Notes under the pieces: generated by a model | The model's input: the letters and a program-made list of their open reading frames with translations, nothing else | Told to the model about the DNA's origin: nothing | The model's database searches: none | NCBI GenBank assembly: GCA_964573205.1 | Contig: CAZNIT010000011.1 | Coordinates: 1 to 17,505, forward strand | Direction: 5' to 3' | Source of the DNA: QNZT01 sp964573205 | Lineage (GTDB): Bacteria > Campylobacterota > Campylobacteria > Campylobacterales > QNZT01 | DNA length: 17,505 nt | Shown here: positions 8,114-15,508 of the stretch, one piece after another | How positions within the stretch are numbered: position 1 is the first letter of the stretch | How the letters are laid out: the number at the start of each line of letters is the position of its first letter | Program-made: the position numbers and the translations under genes

Positions 8114-8122
8114 TGATAAAAA

Positions 8123-9298
8123 GTGAGATATCCGATTGTTTTTTTGTTGGTTGCGGTGTTTTTTGCGGGTTGCGGCGAACAGAGTTTTCGTGACGATGAT
8201 TTTGAAAAAGAGATAAAAACGCAAAATTATCTTAAAGTTACGGACTCTTTTGAAAAAGAGTCTCTTGAGTATTTAAACGAGTATAGATTTTCTGCGGGGC
8301 TTACAAGACTAAAAGAGAACGAAAACCTGAAAGAAGCGGCGAATTATCATGCCAAATACCTTACTCAAAACGGACTTTATACACATTATCAGTCCGAAGA
8401 TTTGAAATATTATACGGGTTACTCTCCGAAAACGAGAGCCGGATATGCCGGATATGCCGGTAACGGTATATATGAAAATATCTATGCGGGTGATGTTGGG
8501 GCGAAGGAGTCCGTCGATATTTTGTTTTCAAACATATATCATCGATTGACTTTTTTATCGTTTGAAGCTAACGAAGCGGGAGTCGCAAGTTCGCATCTAT
8601 CTTCATATCCTTATAAAAGGGTATATGTATATGAACTTGCGAGCGGTGACGATTTTTCTCCTAATGAAGACAAAAACGTCAAAATCGTCGTATGGCCGTA
8701 TGAGAATCAAAAAGATGTTTTACCGTTTTTTTATGAAGAAGATCCCGACCCTTTGCCTTGGTGCGGTGTAAGCGGGTATCCCATAAGTATTCAATTCAAT
8801 CCCTACGAAAGCGACGATATAAAATTATTGTCTTTTAATTTATACGATGAGAGTAAACGACAAATTATCGATACCGATATTTTGGATGCCACTACGGATC
8901 CAAACGATAAGTTCTCCGAAAAACAATTTGCGTTGATGCCTAAAAAGAGATTGGAATGGGGAAGTTTATATACTGTAAAAGCGGTTTATCTTCAAGGTGA
9001 AAAAAGTCGGATTACGAAAGAATGGAGCTTTCGAACAAAAGTGCTTCCAAAGCCGAATTTTACGCTTGAGGGTGAAGGAGAGATTTTTAATGTTAAAAGC
9101 GGGATAGAGTATCATTTCTATTTGCCTCCAAAAAACTGTAACGACAAATTCGACGGATTTAGATATAGCGTTACATCAGGTGTGAGAGTAGAACAGAGGA
9201 TGATTGACTACAATACGATTAAGATAAAAGCGACGGGAAGAGGAGTAGTAAAAGTCTATACTCAAAACGGCAAGAATTTTACGCTTAAAGTCGGTTAG
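8123..9298 (+). CDS. CAP/SCP-domain lipoprotein
   Basis: A 391-residue secreted lipoprotein. The N-terminus has a hydrophobic stretch and the lipobox FAGC with lipidated C17. Residues about 44-165 form a CAP (SCP/PR1, YkwD-like) domain: NEYRFSAGL, NYHAKYL (H76), YENIYAG (E118), IYHRLTFL (H140) and EAGV (E151). These supply the two His and two Glu that usually line the CAP cleft. Residues about 215-310 look like a beta-sandwich of Ig-like type ending in EWSFRTK, followed by a further beta-rich tail. Bacterial CAP proteins are secreted and mostly of unknown biochemical role. The start is GTG, with GGGAG 10 nt upstream inside a hairpin. It follows the pseudokinase gene by 57 nt with no visible terminator, and its stop overlaps the stop of the convergent response regulator. 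Confidence 0.85.
   Translation: MRYPIVFLLVAVFFAGCGEQSFRDDDFEKEIKTQNYLKVTDSFEKESLEYLNEYRFSAGLTRLKENENLKEAANYHAKYLTQNGLYTHYQSEDLKYYTGYSPKTRAGYAGYAGNGIYENIYAGDVGAKESVDILFSNIYHRLTFLSFEANEAGVASSHLSSYPYKRVYVYELASGDDFSPNEDKNVKIVVWPYENQKDVLPFFYEEDPDPLPWCGVSGYPISIQFNPYESDDIKLLSFNLYDESKRQIIDTDILDATTDPNDKFSEKQFALMPKKRLEWGSLYTVKAVYLQGEKSRITKEWSFRTKVLPKPNFTLEGEGEIFNVKSGIEYHFYLPPKNCNDKFDGFRYSVTSGVRVEQRMIDYNTIKIKATGRGVVKVYTQNGKNFTLKVG
8438..8464 (+). repeat. 9-bp tandem repeat inside the CAP lipoprotein gene
   Basis: GCCGGATAT is repeated twice, followed by the near-copy GCCGGTAAC, encoding A-G-Y-A-G-Y-A-G-N just before the conserved YEN motif. It keeps frame, so copy number could vary by slippage without disrupting the protein. 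It lies in a loop between the CAP helices. Confidence 0.6.
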
Positions 9299-9987
9299 GA
9301 GATCATATATCCCATACCGTTGACGCTTTTTATGAGATCTTCGCCGATTGCCGTTCTGATTCTATATATGAGTGATCTCAAAGTGCTGTAATTTTGACTG
9401 TTGCCCCAGACGAATTGACATATCTGTTCGTTTGAGACGCTGTTGCTTTTGTTTTTGGCGAGAATTTCGATAAGTTTTCGTTTCTTCTTCGCCAGAGGTA
9501 TCTCTACGCCGTGTTTATATAATCTGCCCGTTTCGAGATTGAATTCGTATCCTTTTTGCAGTTTTATAATACTATCGCCGCCCGGTTTTTCGTAGTGATC
9601 TTCAAAAGAGTGTGCAAGAGCCAATTTTATAGTCGCGAAAATTTCCTCTTCTCTGTACGGTTTTAATATATACCCATAAGCTTTTGATTCCGCGGCATAA
9701 TCGAGCATTTCATCATCCGCATATGCCGTTACGAAAATAATTTTGCTCGGACAGTGATCATGATATAGCCGTAATGCCGCCTCGCTTCCGCTGATGTTAT
9801 CTTTTAGCATTATATCCATAAGTATAATATCCGGTTTTAATTTTTTACATTGAGCGATCGCTTTTGCACCTGTATCCACCGTAGCGACCACTTCGTAATT
9901 TTTCTGCTTAAGGATCTCTTTTAAATATTCGGCCGAGACCAGATCGTCTTCGACTATCATAATTTTGGCGCTCTTGTTCATATGCAT
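9295..9987 (-). CDS. OmpR-like response regulator (receiver plus winged helix)
   Basis: A 230-residue DNA-binding regulator. The receiver domain (about 7-125) has the acidic pair D14/D15, phospho-acceptor D58 in LMDIML, T87 in FVTAYADD and K109 in ILKP, so it should be phosphorylatable. Residues about 145-230 form a C-terminal winged helix of the OmpR/PhoB type (ELxGxxIPL-like segment, LRSLIYRIRTAIG recognition helix, GMGYMIS wing). The second in-frame ATG at 9981 is equally likely as start; the Shine-Dalgarno is weak (GGAT). It is a single-gene unit convergent with the CAP lipoprotein gene, overlapping it by 4 nt. No kinase lies directly beside it on the same strand; the HisKA_2 kinase at 6145-7314 is the nearest candidate partner (inference). 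Confidence 0.9.
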   Translation of the reverse strand: MHMNKSAKIMIVEDDLVSAEYLKEILKQKNYEVVATVDTGAKAIAQCKKLKPDIILMDIMLKDNISGSEAALRLYHDHCPSKIIFVTAYADDEMLDYAAESKAYGYILKPYREEEIFATIKLALAHSFEDHYEKPGGDSIIKLQKGYEFNLETGRLYKHGVEIPLAKKKRKLIEILAKNKSNSVSNEQICQFVWGNSQNYSTLRSLIYRIRTAIGEDLIKSVNGMGYMIS

Positions 9988-10031
9988 ATCCGTTCAATAT
10001 AAGGTAAAAACAAAAATAACAGTTTTGCTTA

Positions 10032-10044
10032 AAAGATAATTATA
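10032..10044 (-). promoter_or_regulatory. Possible -10 of the response regulator gene
   Basis: On the minus strand TATAAT reads from 10044 to 10039, about 50 nt before the start codon, giving a transcription start near 10032. There is no clear -35. The A/T richness of the region makes chance matches common. Confidence 0.35.
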
Positions 10045-10194
10045 TATTACCTTTACTCTCTAAAAAAATCAAGGGTTTAAGGTTTTGTTGGTGCTAAATA
10101 TCGAAGAATTGTTACGAAATCAGATTGAAAATTTGTTTCATAGAAAAAAATAAGGTTTTTTCTAAAAGAGATTAAAAATGGACAATTTAATTTA

Positions 10195-10290
10195 TAAAAG
10201 ATATTTTTGGTCGAGTCTAAATTAAATAATATGAGTTTATTTATTAGTAAATTAAATATATTTTATAAATATCTAAGACCATATCTTTTA
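10195..10290. repeat. Imperfect long inverted repeat in the intergenic region
   Basis: The left arm at 10195-10212 reads TAAAAGATAT, TTTT, GGTC; the right arm at 10277-10290 reads GACC then ATATCTTTTA. The arms are complementary over 14 bp, with a 4-T bulge in the left arm, and enclose 64 nt of A/T-rich DNA that can also fold internally. It lies between divergent promoters and could be an operator pair, part of an RNA, or a remnant of an inserted element. Confidence 0.4.
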
Positions 10291-10382
10291 AAAAGTCATA
10301 TTAATTTTAATAATTCCTCTCAAAATGGAAAAAAAATAAAATAAAAATACCAAAATGAAATAATAATGGGACAAACGAGAGT

Positions 10383-10420
10383 TATAATTTTTGTGTAAGA
10401 AAAAAACTGTTTTAAAGGAG
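10383..10420 (+). promoter_or_regulatory. Promoter and ribosome binding site of the propeller lipoprotein operon
   Basis: A perfect TATAAT at 10383-10388 predicts transcription start near 10395 and a 5' leader of about 32 nt. AAAGGAG at 10414-10420 lies 6 nt before ATG 10427, which fixes the start; a TTG at 10391 in the same frame is excluded because it precedes this site and would spoil the signal peptide. Confidence 0.6.
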
Positions 10421-10426
10421 AAAATC

Positions 10427-11938
10427 ATGAAAAAATTAGTAAAACTATCTCTTATAACGGCAGCGCTTATATGGTTGGGAGGATGCGGTTCGAGTACCGA
10501 CGCACCTATTGTAAAGCAGCAGTCTGACGATACTTTGGCGCTTACTGCGGATAAGCCGGCCGTTCAAACCCCTGTGAGCGAAGGTGTGGTGGAAGGCACG
10601 GGAAGAGTGGTCGCCGTTGAAGTAGAGCCACCCGAAGATACGCAAACTACCGATGATACCAACGACCCCGTCAGTGTCGAGCAAGGTAAGTTTTTAAGAG
10701 GTACATCGCCTGTGATAAAGAGTCTGTTCTTTCCCGCAAATAACGGATTGACGGGAACGGAGCTTTACAGATACGATTTGGTCTCCAAAAGTTATACATA
10801 TACGGACATTCGAGCGGGCGCTTTAGGTTCGAATCCGCAGTTTTTGACCGAAGTAAACGGTAAAATATACTTTAGTGCGAATGACGGTATAAACGGTAGA
10901 GAACTTTGGGTATATGACGGTACGACAAATACCGCGACTATCAGAAACCTCAATGTTACGCTCGGTGCCGGCTCAAATCCGCGTTATATGACGGAATTGG
11001 ACGGAGTATTATATTTTAGTGCCGATGACAATACCGGCGAGGGTAGGGAGTTGTATTATTACGATATAGCGACAAATCAACACGGATATGTGAGAAATCA
11101 TCTTTTGGCGACTTTAAGACCGGGACCCGCCGGATCAGATCCTAGAGATTTAAAAGTACAAGACGGTGTTTTGTATTTCAGTGCGACGGAAGGTCCCGCA
11201 TTTGGACGAGAGTTGTATAAATACGATCCTGTTGCCAATGCCGATAGCGGACCGGTTAGAGTAGCCGATATAAATCCCGGAGCGGGAGGTTCGAATCCTC
11301 GTTTTATGGCGAGTATCGGCTCAAAGGTCTATTTTAGCGCGAACGACGGCGTTACAGGCAGGGAGATGTGGGTATATGATAGTGTGACGAATACCTCGAA
11401 ACAGATCAGAGATATAAATCCGGGCGGTGCCGGATCGAATCCGAGCTTTTTAACCGAAGTAAACGGCGTAATATTTTTTGCGGCGACTGACGGTACTATA
11501 ACGGTTGGTAGAGAGTTGTGGAAGTACGATACGAATATTGACAACGTAGCACCGGTAGCGAATATAAATCTCGTTTTCGGATCGAATCCAAGTTACATTC
11601 AGTTAATGGACGGAAACCTCTATTTTGCCGGTTGGGGCAGACTTGTCGGCGAGCAGGGAATGGAGTTGTGGAAGTACAATATAGCTTCGGCAAAAGCATC
11701 GCTTGTAGATGATATAGCCGTAGGATTATTTAGGTCTTCGGCTCCTTTTTGGATTACCGAAGCAAACGGTATGCTCTATTTCGGTGCCGAGAATTCGCCC
11801 TTGAATGGACGTGAACTTTGGAAGAGTGATGGAGAAAATCAGAGTATCATGATCAACAATTTCAATCCGGGTGCAGGTCACTTTTTCCCGAACCCCGGTG
11901 CAAATCCGAATATGGGTATGATTAAAACGACCTGGTAA
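10427..11938 (+). CDS. Beta-propeller lipoprotein with ELWxxDGT-like repeats (copy A)
   Basis: A 503-residue lipoprotein with signal peptide and lipobox LGGC (C20), then an acidic, Thr/Pro-rich linker to about residue 95. After that come eight repeats of about 48-54 residues with the pattern LYFSAxDGxxGRELWxYD...DINPGxxGSNPxxLTExNG. These belong to the ELWxxDGT repeat type and fit an eight-bladed beta-propeller, with blades running from about 10720 to the stop. Repeats 3, 6 and 7 are longer and more degenerate (for example LYFAGWGRLVGEQGMELW). No catalytic domain is visible. It probably sits on the outer membrane or cell surface and binds a ligand or partner; function unknown. It is the first of two tandem paralogues driven by the promoter at 10383. 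Three of the five GGNCC sites of the window lie here. Confidence 0.88.
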   Translation: MKKLVKLSLITAALIWLGGCGSSTDAPIVKQQSDDTLALTADKPAVQTPVSEGVVEGTGRVVAVEVEPPEDTQTTDDTNDPVSVEQGKFLRGTSPVIKSLFFPANNGLTGTELYRYDLVSKSYTYTDIRAGALGSNPQFLTEVNGKIYFSANDGINGRELWVYDGTTNTATIRNLNVTLGAGSNPRYMTELDGVLYFSADDNTGEGRELYYYDIATNQHGYVRNHLLATLRPGPAGSDPRDLKVQDGVLYFSATEGPAFGRELYKYDPVANADSGPVRVADINPGAGGSNPRFMASIGSKVYFSANDGVTGREMWVYDSVTNTSKQIRDINPGGAGSNPSFLTEVNGVIFFAATDGTITVGRELWKYDTNIDNVAPVANINLVFGSNPSYIQLMDGNLYFAGWGRLVGEQGMELWKYNIASAKASLVDDIAVGLFRSSAPFWITEANGMLYFGAENSPLNGRELWKSDGENQSIMINNFNPGAGHFFPNPGANPNMGMIKTTW

Positions 11939-11939
11939 G

Positions 11940-11960
11940 ATCGAGGGATTTTCCCTCGAT
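11940..11960 (+). terminator. Hairpin between the two propeller genes (attenuator or processing site)
   Basis: ATCGAGGGA (11940-11948), loop TTT, TCCCTCGAT (11952-11960): a perfect 9-bp stem starting 2 nt after the first stop codon. It is followed by TCACAGG, not a U-tract, so a full terminator is doubtful; partial termination or protection of the upstream mRNA from 3' decay is more likely. The second gene's AGGAG (11973-11977) lies 13 nt beyond the stem. Confidence 0.55.
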
Positions 11961-11983
11961 TCACAGGAAAATAGGAGAAGAGC

Positions 11984-13381
11984 ATGAATAAAAATAATAC
12001 TTTATATTCTCTGATACTCACCGCGGTTATGATATTATTTTCATTTCAAGGATGCGGTAACAGTACGGATATAATAAATTTAATCGGAAACGGTACGGGG
12101 CCAAACAGCGGATTGAGCGGCGGGGAGAATGATGGCAATATTTCTCAAAACGGCGATACGGACGAAGATGAAGGCGCGAATGAAGGCGGTGAGGTTGCAG
12201 AGGCGAAGAAGAGCCTTTTTTTTGCCGCGGATATCGGTCAAGGAGCCGGTACGGAACTTTACAGATACTCATGCGAGACGAATAGAATCGTTCAAGAGAT
12301 CGATATTCGCAAGGGTTCTTTAAGCGGCAATCCGGTTTTTATGACTCGGGTTGGAGAAGATATTTTTTTTGCAGCGGATGACGGTGAAAACGGAAAAGAG
12401 CTTTATAAATACAGCGGTATGACGGCAACGATATCCCTATACGATATAAATAAGCGTCAAAATAGGGGTTCGAATCCTATGTGGTTGACCGAGCTTGACG
12501 GTAAGTTGTATTTTAGTGCGGATGACGGGGGAGAAAACGGAAGAGAGCTATTTGTATTTAATCCTCAAAGCGACTCGTACGAAGTGGCGGTCGATATAAA
12601 TCCCGGTGTTTTCGGTTCAAATCCTCAGTCTTTGATGTCACAGGGTGAGTTTATCTATTTTTCTGCTGATGCTGGAGACGGGTTCGGTCGAGAACTTTAT
12701 AGTTACGATGTGCGAAACGATATGTTAAAACGAATTTCCGATGTAAATCCTAATTCGGGAAGCTCGACTCCCGCCGCGTTTTTCGCTCGCATAGACGATA
12801 TAGTATATTTTGCTGCCGATGACGGTAAAAAAGGCAGTGAACTTTGGGGTTATGATCTGTTGAACGATACGCAGTTTTTAATAAAAGATATAAATTTCGG
12901 AGTCACAGGATCGAATCCGAAACTATTAAAAAGCGTAGGCAAAAAGATCTATTTTTCAGCCGATGACGGTGTGAAGGGGCGTGAACTATGGGAATACGAC
13001 GCCTCGACAAGGAATATAAAATTGATAAAAGATATAAATCCCGGGTTTGAAAGCTCCACGCCGAGGTATTTAAACGAGATTAACGGAGTTTTGTATTTTG
13101 CGGCGGATGACGGAGCACATGGAAGTGAACTTTGGAAGATGAATCTCTCAAGCGGTTCTATAAATATGGTCGCGGATGTAAGAGAGGGAGTATTGGGTTC
13201 CGATCCGAGTTGGCTTACCGGTGCGAACGGAGTTTTGTATTTTAGCGCGGATGACGGTGTAAACGGCCGTGAATTATGGATAAGCGACGGTTCAAGCGCT
13301 ACACGGTTAGTAGGTGATTTTAATCAAAACGGTGATTTTTTTCCATATTTGACGGAGTATATGATAGCTACAAAATTTTAG
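11984..13381 (+). CDS. Beta-propeller lipoprotein with ELWxxDGT-like repeats (copy B)
   Basis: A 465-residue paralogue of the preceding gene: signal peptide with lipobox FQGC (C24), then a Gly/Asn/Asp/Glu-rich linker to about residue 75. Eight regular repeats of about 48 residues follow, with cores such as LYFSADDGVNGRELW, IYFSADDGVKGRELWEYD and DINPG...GSNP. The final repeat ends in an ELWISDG segment, as in copy A, matching propeller closure. The Asp/Gly-rich DDGxxG turns could bind calcium (inference). AGGAG at 11973-11977 precedes ATG 11984 by 6 nt. It is 45 nt downstream of copy A and probably co-transcribed with it, with a hairpin between. Copy B is more regular than copy A. Function is unknown; surface adhesion or complex assembly are possible roles. 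Confidence 0.88.
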   Translation: MNKNNTLYSLILTAVMILFSFQGCGNSTDIINLIGNGTGPNSGLSGGENDGNISQNGDTDEDEGANEGGEVAEAKKSLFFAADIGQGAGTELYRYSCETNRIVQEIDIRKGSLSGNPVFMTRVGEDIFFAADDGENGKELYKYSGMTATISLYDINKRQNRGSNPMWLTELDGKLYFSADDGGENGRELFVFNPQSDSYEVAVDINPGVFGSNPQSLMSQGEFIYFSADAGDGFGRELYSYDVRNDMLKRISDVNPNSGSSTPAAFFARIDDIVYFAADDGKKGSELWGYDLLNDTQFLIKDINFGVTGSNPKLLKSVGKKIYFSADDGVKGRELWEYDASTRNIKLIKDINPGFESSTPRYLNEINGVLYFAADDGAHGSELWKMNLSSGSINMVADVREGVLGSDPSWLTGANGVLYFSADDGVNGRELWISDGSSATRLVGDFNQNGDFFPYLTEYMIATKF

Positions 13382-13397
13382 TTCGAAATATAATTTT

Positions 13398-13413
13398 TGT
13401 TACAATAGAGTAA
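13398..13413 (+). promoter_or_regulatory. Extended -10 promoter of dapF-MATE
   Basis: TGTTACAAT (13398-13406) is an extended -10 element, with transcription start predicted near 13413 and a leader of about 21 nt. TATAAT at 13389-13394 is an overlapping alternative. The purine-rich AGAAAGAG (13421-13428) upstream of ATG 13434 is a modest ribosome binding site. Confidence 0.55.
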
Positions 13414-13433
13414 AAAGTTTAGAAAGAGAAACT

Positions 13434-14183
13434 ATGCAGGTAACAAAATATAACGCCAGTGGAAACGATTTTGTAATTTTTCATACATTCGTCAAAAAGC
13501 CCAGAAACGAGCTTGCAAAGACTCTCTGTAATCGCCAAAAAAGTATAGGTGCGGACGGCTTGATCGTTTTGGTTCCTCATAGCGGTTATGATTTTGAATG
13601 GGAGTTTTATAATAGTGACGGCAGCGACGCTCAAATGTGCGGTAACGGCTCCAGAGCCGCGGCGCACTATGCCGTATCGAATAGTTTGTGTGAAAAACGG
13701 ATGCGCTTTTTAACTCTTGCTGGTGTTATAGAAGCGAATGTTGAAGGTGATGAAGCGGAAGTGAAATTGACCGAACCTAGAGTTTTGGATACTATGATTG
13801 TCGGCGGCGGTCATAAATGGCAGCTTATAGATACGGGTGTTCCTCATTTGGTAACTTTTGTCGATGATTTGAAATCGTTCGATAAAGATATAGCCAGAGA
13901 GATGAGAAACACTCATAACGCCAATGTGAATTTTGCAAAGATAGATACGCAAAATAGAACCGTTCATGTCAGAACTTACGAAAGGGGTGTGGAGGATGAA
14001 ACTTTAGCTTGCGGTACGGGTATAGCGGCTTGTTTTTATGCCGCGTATCTAAATAACGATCTCGATGAAACGACAAAAGCCTATCCTCTTAGCAAAGAGG
14101 AGTTGACGCTTTCGTACAAAGACGGGTATATCTACTTTAAAGGTAGAGTTTACAAGGTGTTCGAAACGAGTATAACTCTTTAA
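13434..14183 (+). CDS. dapF: Diaminopimelate epimerase
   Basis: Interconverts LL- and meso-diaminopimelate, the step that supplies meso-DAP for peptidoglycan and lysine synthesis, in the cytosol. The 249-residue protein has the N-terminal YNASGNDF (residues 6-13), GADGL (39-43), the first catalytic cysteine in MCGNGSR (C69) and the second in LACGTG (C193), each at the expected place in the two pseudo-symmetric halves. The length is on the short side for DapF overall and looks normal for Campylobacterota. It has its own promoter at 13398 and shares one base with the start of the following efflux gene (TAATG), so translation is likely coupled. Confidence 0.95.
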   Translation: MQVTKYNASGNDFVIFHTFVKKPRNELAKTLCNRQKSIGADGLIVLVPHSGYDFEWEFYNSDGSDAQMCGNGSRAAAHYAVSNSLCEKRMRFLTLAGVIEANVEGDEAEVKLTEPRVLDTMIVGGGHKWQLIDTGVPHLVTFVDDLKSFDKDIAREMRNTHNANVNFAKIDTQNRTVHVRTYERGVEDETLACGTGIAACFYAAYLNNDLDETTKAYPLSKEELTLSYKDGYIYFKGRVYKVFETSITL

Positions 14184-15472
14184 TGAATAAAGAGATTCTC
14201 AGGCTTGCTATTCCGAATATTATATCAAATATCTCGGTTCCGCTGCTTTCGTCTGTGGATACGATTTTGATGGGGCATCTTTCTCCTTCGCATTTAGCGG
14301 CGCTTGGAGTTGCCGCTATGATATTTACTTTTTTATACGGCAATTTTAATTTTCTTCGCATGGGTACAACTGGCATAACCGCCCAAGCGTATGGAAGCGG
14401 TGATGACGGAGCTTTAACATATACGTTGTTTCGAGCTCTTTTTTTAGCTTCCGTTTTGGGTGTTTTGTTGATTTTGTTGCAATCCCCTATTATCGAGGCG
14501 GGTATCTATCTTATGAATGTTGCGCCTTCGTATGAGGGGATGGTTAGGAACTATTTTTATATTCGCATTTATGCCGCACCGGCTATTTTTACGGTTTATG
14601 TATTGATGGGATGGTATTTCGGTCTGCAAAATGCTTATTATCCTCTGTGGATCACGATTTTTATAAATGTGGTCAATCTACTTTTGAGTTTATATTTTGT
14701 GAAAGTTCTACATATGGGGGTCGAAGGTGCGGCATGGGGTACTCTCATAGCTCAATATGGAGGTGTTTTGCTTTCGTTCATTTTTTTGTATAGGTATAAA
14801 GAGAAGTTTACAAACTTAAGATACGAAGAATTTTTTCATAAAGAGTCGTTTCTATCGTTTTTGCATATAAATAAGAACATATTCGTAAGAACCGTGGCAC
14901 TTACTTTCGTATTGGCTTTTTTTTATGCTCAAGCGGCGAAAGCCGGTGAATTGATGCTTTCGGTTATGATACTTCTTTTGCAGTTTATGATTTGGATGGC
15001 GTTTGCAATAGACGGCTTCGCAAACGCGGCGGAGAGTTTGGTCGGAAAGTATTACGGTGCTGGAAACTGGAAACTTTTTTATAAATCCGTAATATATAGT
15101 TTTTATTGGGGTGGGGGATTTTCACTTTTATTCTCTTTTGTTTACTATTTTGGAGGAAGAGAGATTTTAGAAATTTTTACGGATAAAAAAGAGCTTGTGG
15201 ATAGGGCGATGGATTTTATTTTTTGGGTCGCATTGATGCCTTTGCTTAGTTTTGCGGCGTTTATTTGGGATGGTGTATTTATTGGTATGACCGCTTCAAA
15301 ATCTATGAGAAATGCCGTTGTCATCTCCACACTAATGTTTTTGGCTCTTTTTTACGCTACAAAAGAGATAGATTTTATTTGGTCGTTGTGGCTTAGTTTC
15401 TTGGCGTTTTTTGTTTTTCGGACACTGCTTCAAAGTTGGATGTTTTATAAAAACGGAAAATTTCTCGGATAA
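14183..15472 (+). CDS. MATE-family multidrug/metabolite efflux transporter (DinF/NorM-like)
   Basis: A 429-residue inner-membrane protein with about twelve hydrophobic helices arranged as two MATE repeats. The N-terminal half has LAIPNIISNISVPLLSSVDT, MGHLSPSHLAALGVA and GITAQAYGSGD, typical of the DinF branch; the second half repeats the pattern with AIDGFANAAESLVGKYYGAG. Family members export cationic drugs or metabolites using Na+ or H+ gradients. The ATG overlaps the dapF stop by one base. It has no ribosome binding site other than sequence within dapF, so coupled translation is expected. The substrate is unknown, and the link to dapF looks organisational rather than functional. Confidence 0.9.
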   Translation: MNKEILRLAIPNIISNISVPLLSSVDTILMGHLSPSHLAALGVAAMIFTFLYGNFNFLRMGTTGITAQAYGSGDDGALTYTLFRALFLASVLGVLLILLQSPIIEAGIYLMNVAPSYEGMVRNYFYIRIYAAPAIFTVYVLMGWYFGLQNAYYPLWITIFINVVNLLLSLYFVKVLHMGVEGAAWGTLIAQYGGVLLSFIFLYRYKEKFTNLRYEEFFHKESFLSFLHINKNIFVRTVALTFVLAFFYAQAAKAGELMLSVMILLLQFMIWMAFAIDGFANAAESLVGKYYGAGNWKLFYKSVIYSFYWGGGFSLLFSFVYYFGGREILEIFTDKKELVDRAMDFIFWVALMPLLSFAAFIWDGVFIGMTASKSMRNAVVISTLMFLALFYATKEIDFIWSLWLSFLAFFVFRTLLQSWMFYKNGKFLG

Positions 15473-15492
15473 TTTCAAACTAAAAAATCATG

Positions 15493-15508
15493 TGTTAAAA
15501 TATTTATA
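15493..15508 (+). promoter_or_regulatory. Extended -10 promoter giving a leaderless DUF445 mRNA
   Basis: TGTTAAAAT (15493-15501) is an extended -10 element identical to the one before speE. Its last base, taken as -7, puts +1 at 15508, which is the A of the ATG. No Shine-Dalgarno sequence is present between the element and the ATG. Leaderless translation is therefore predicted. Confidence 0.5.

Larger units (their letters stand above)
9988..10426. other. A/T-rich intergenic region between divergent transcription units
   Basis: About 440 nt with no gene that I can support. It holds the divergent promoters of the response regulator and of the propeller operon, and an imperfect inverted repeat at 10195-10290. 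A smaller A/T-only inverted repeat, AGAAAAAA/TTTTTTCT, lies at 10142-10163. Two tiny reading frames (near 10084-10152 and 10231-10344) lack ribosome binding sites. A small RNA here is possible but not demonstrated. Confidence 0.6.

Noticed and set aside
10084..10152. Reading frame of about 22 codons (LNIEELLRNQIENLF-like) after the response regulator promoter
   Set aside because: It looks faintly protein-like but has only TTG/GTG starts, no clear Shine-Dalgarno and is too short to support; it could be a gene remnant.
10142..10163. AGAAAAAA/TTTTTTCT hairpin as a terminator
   Set aside because: The stem is almost only A-T, no gene ends just before it, and no stable GC pairs support it.
10231..10344. 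Small plus-strand reading frame of 37 codons in the intergenic region
   Set aside because: No ribosome binding site, very A/T-rich composition, overlaps the inverted repeat, and no recognisable protein features.
10391..10426. Upstream TTG start for the first propeller lipoprotein
   Set aside because: It would add 12 charged residues before the signal peptide and it precedes the strong AAAGGAG that serves ATG 10427.
10829..12479. Several tRNA T-arm lookalikes, GGTTCGAATCC, for example near 10829, 11289 and 12468
   Set aside because: They encode the recurring peptide G-S-N-P of the propeller repeats, always in frame, and there is no acceptor stem, D-arm or anticodon arm around them.
10720..13381. 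Regularly spaced similar DNA segments that could suggest a CRISPR or minisatellite array
   Set aside because: The repeats are in frame, diverged, of about 145 bp, and explained by propeller blades.
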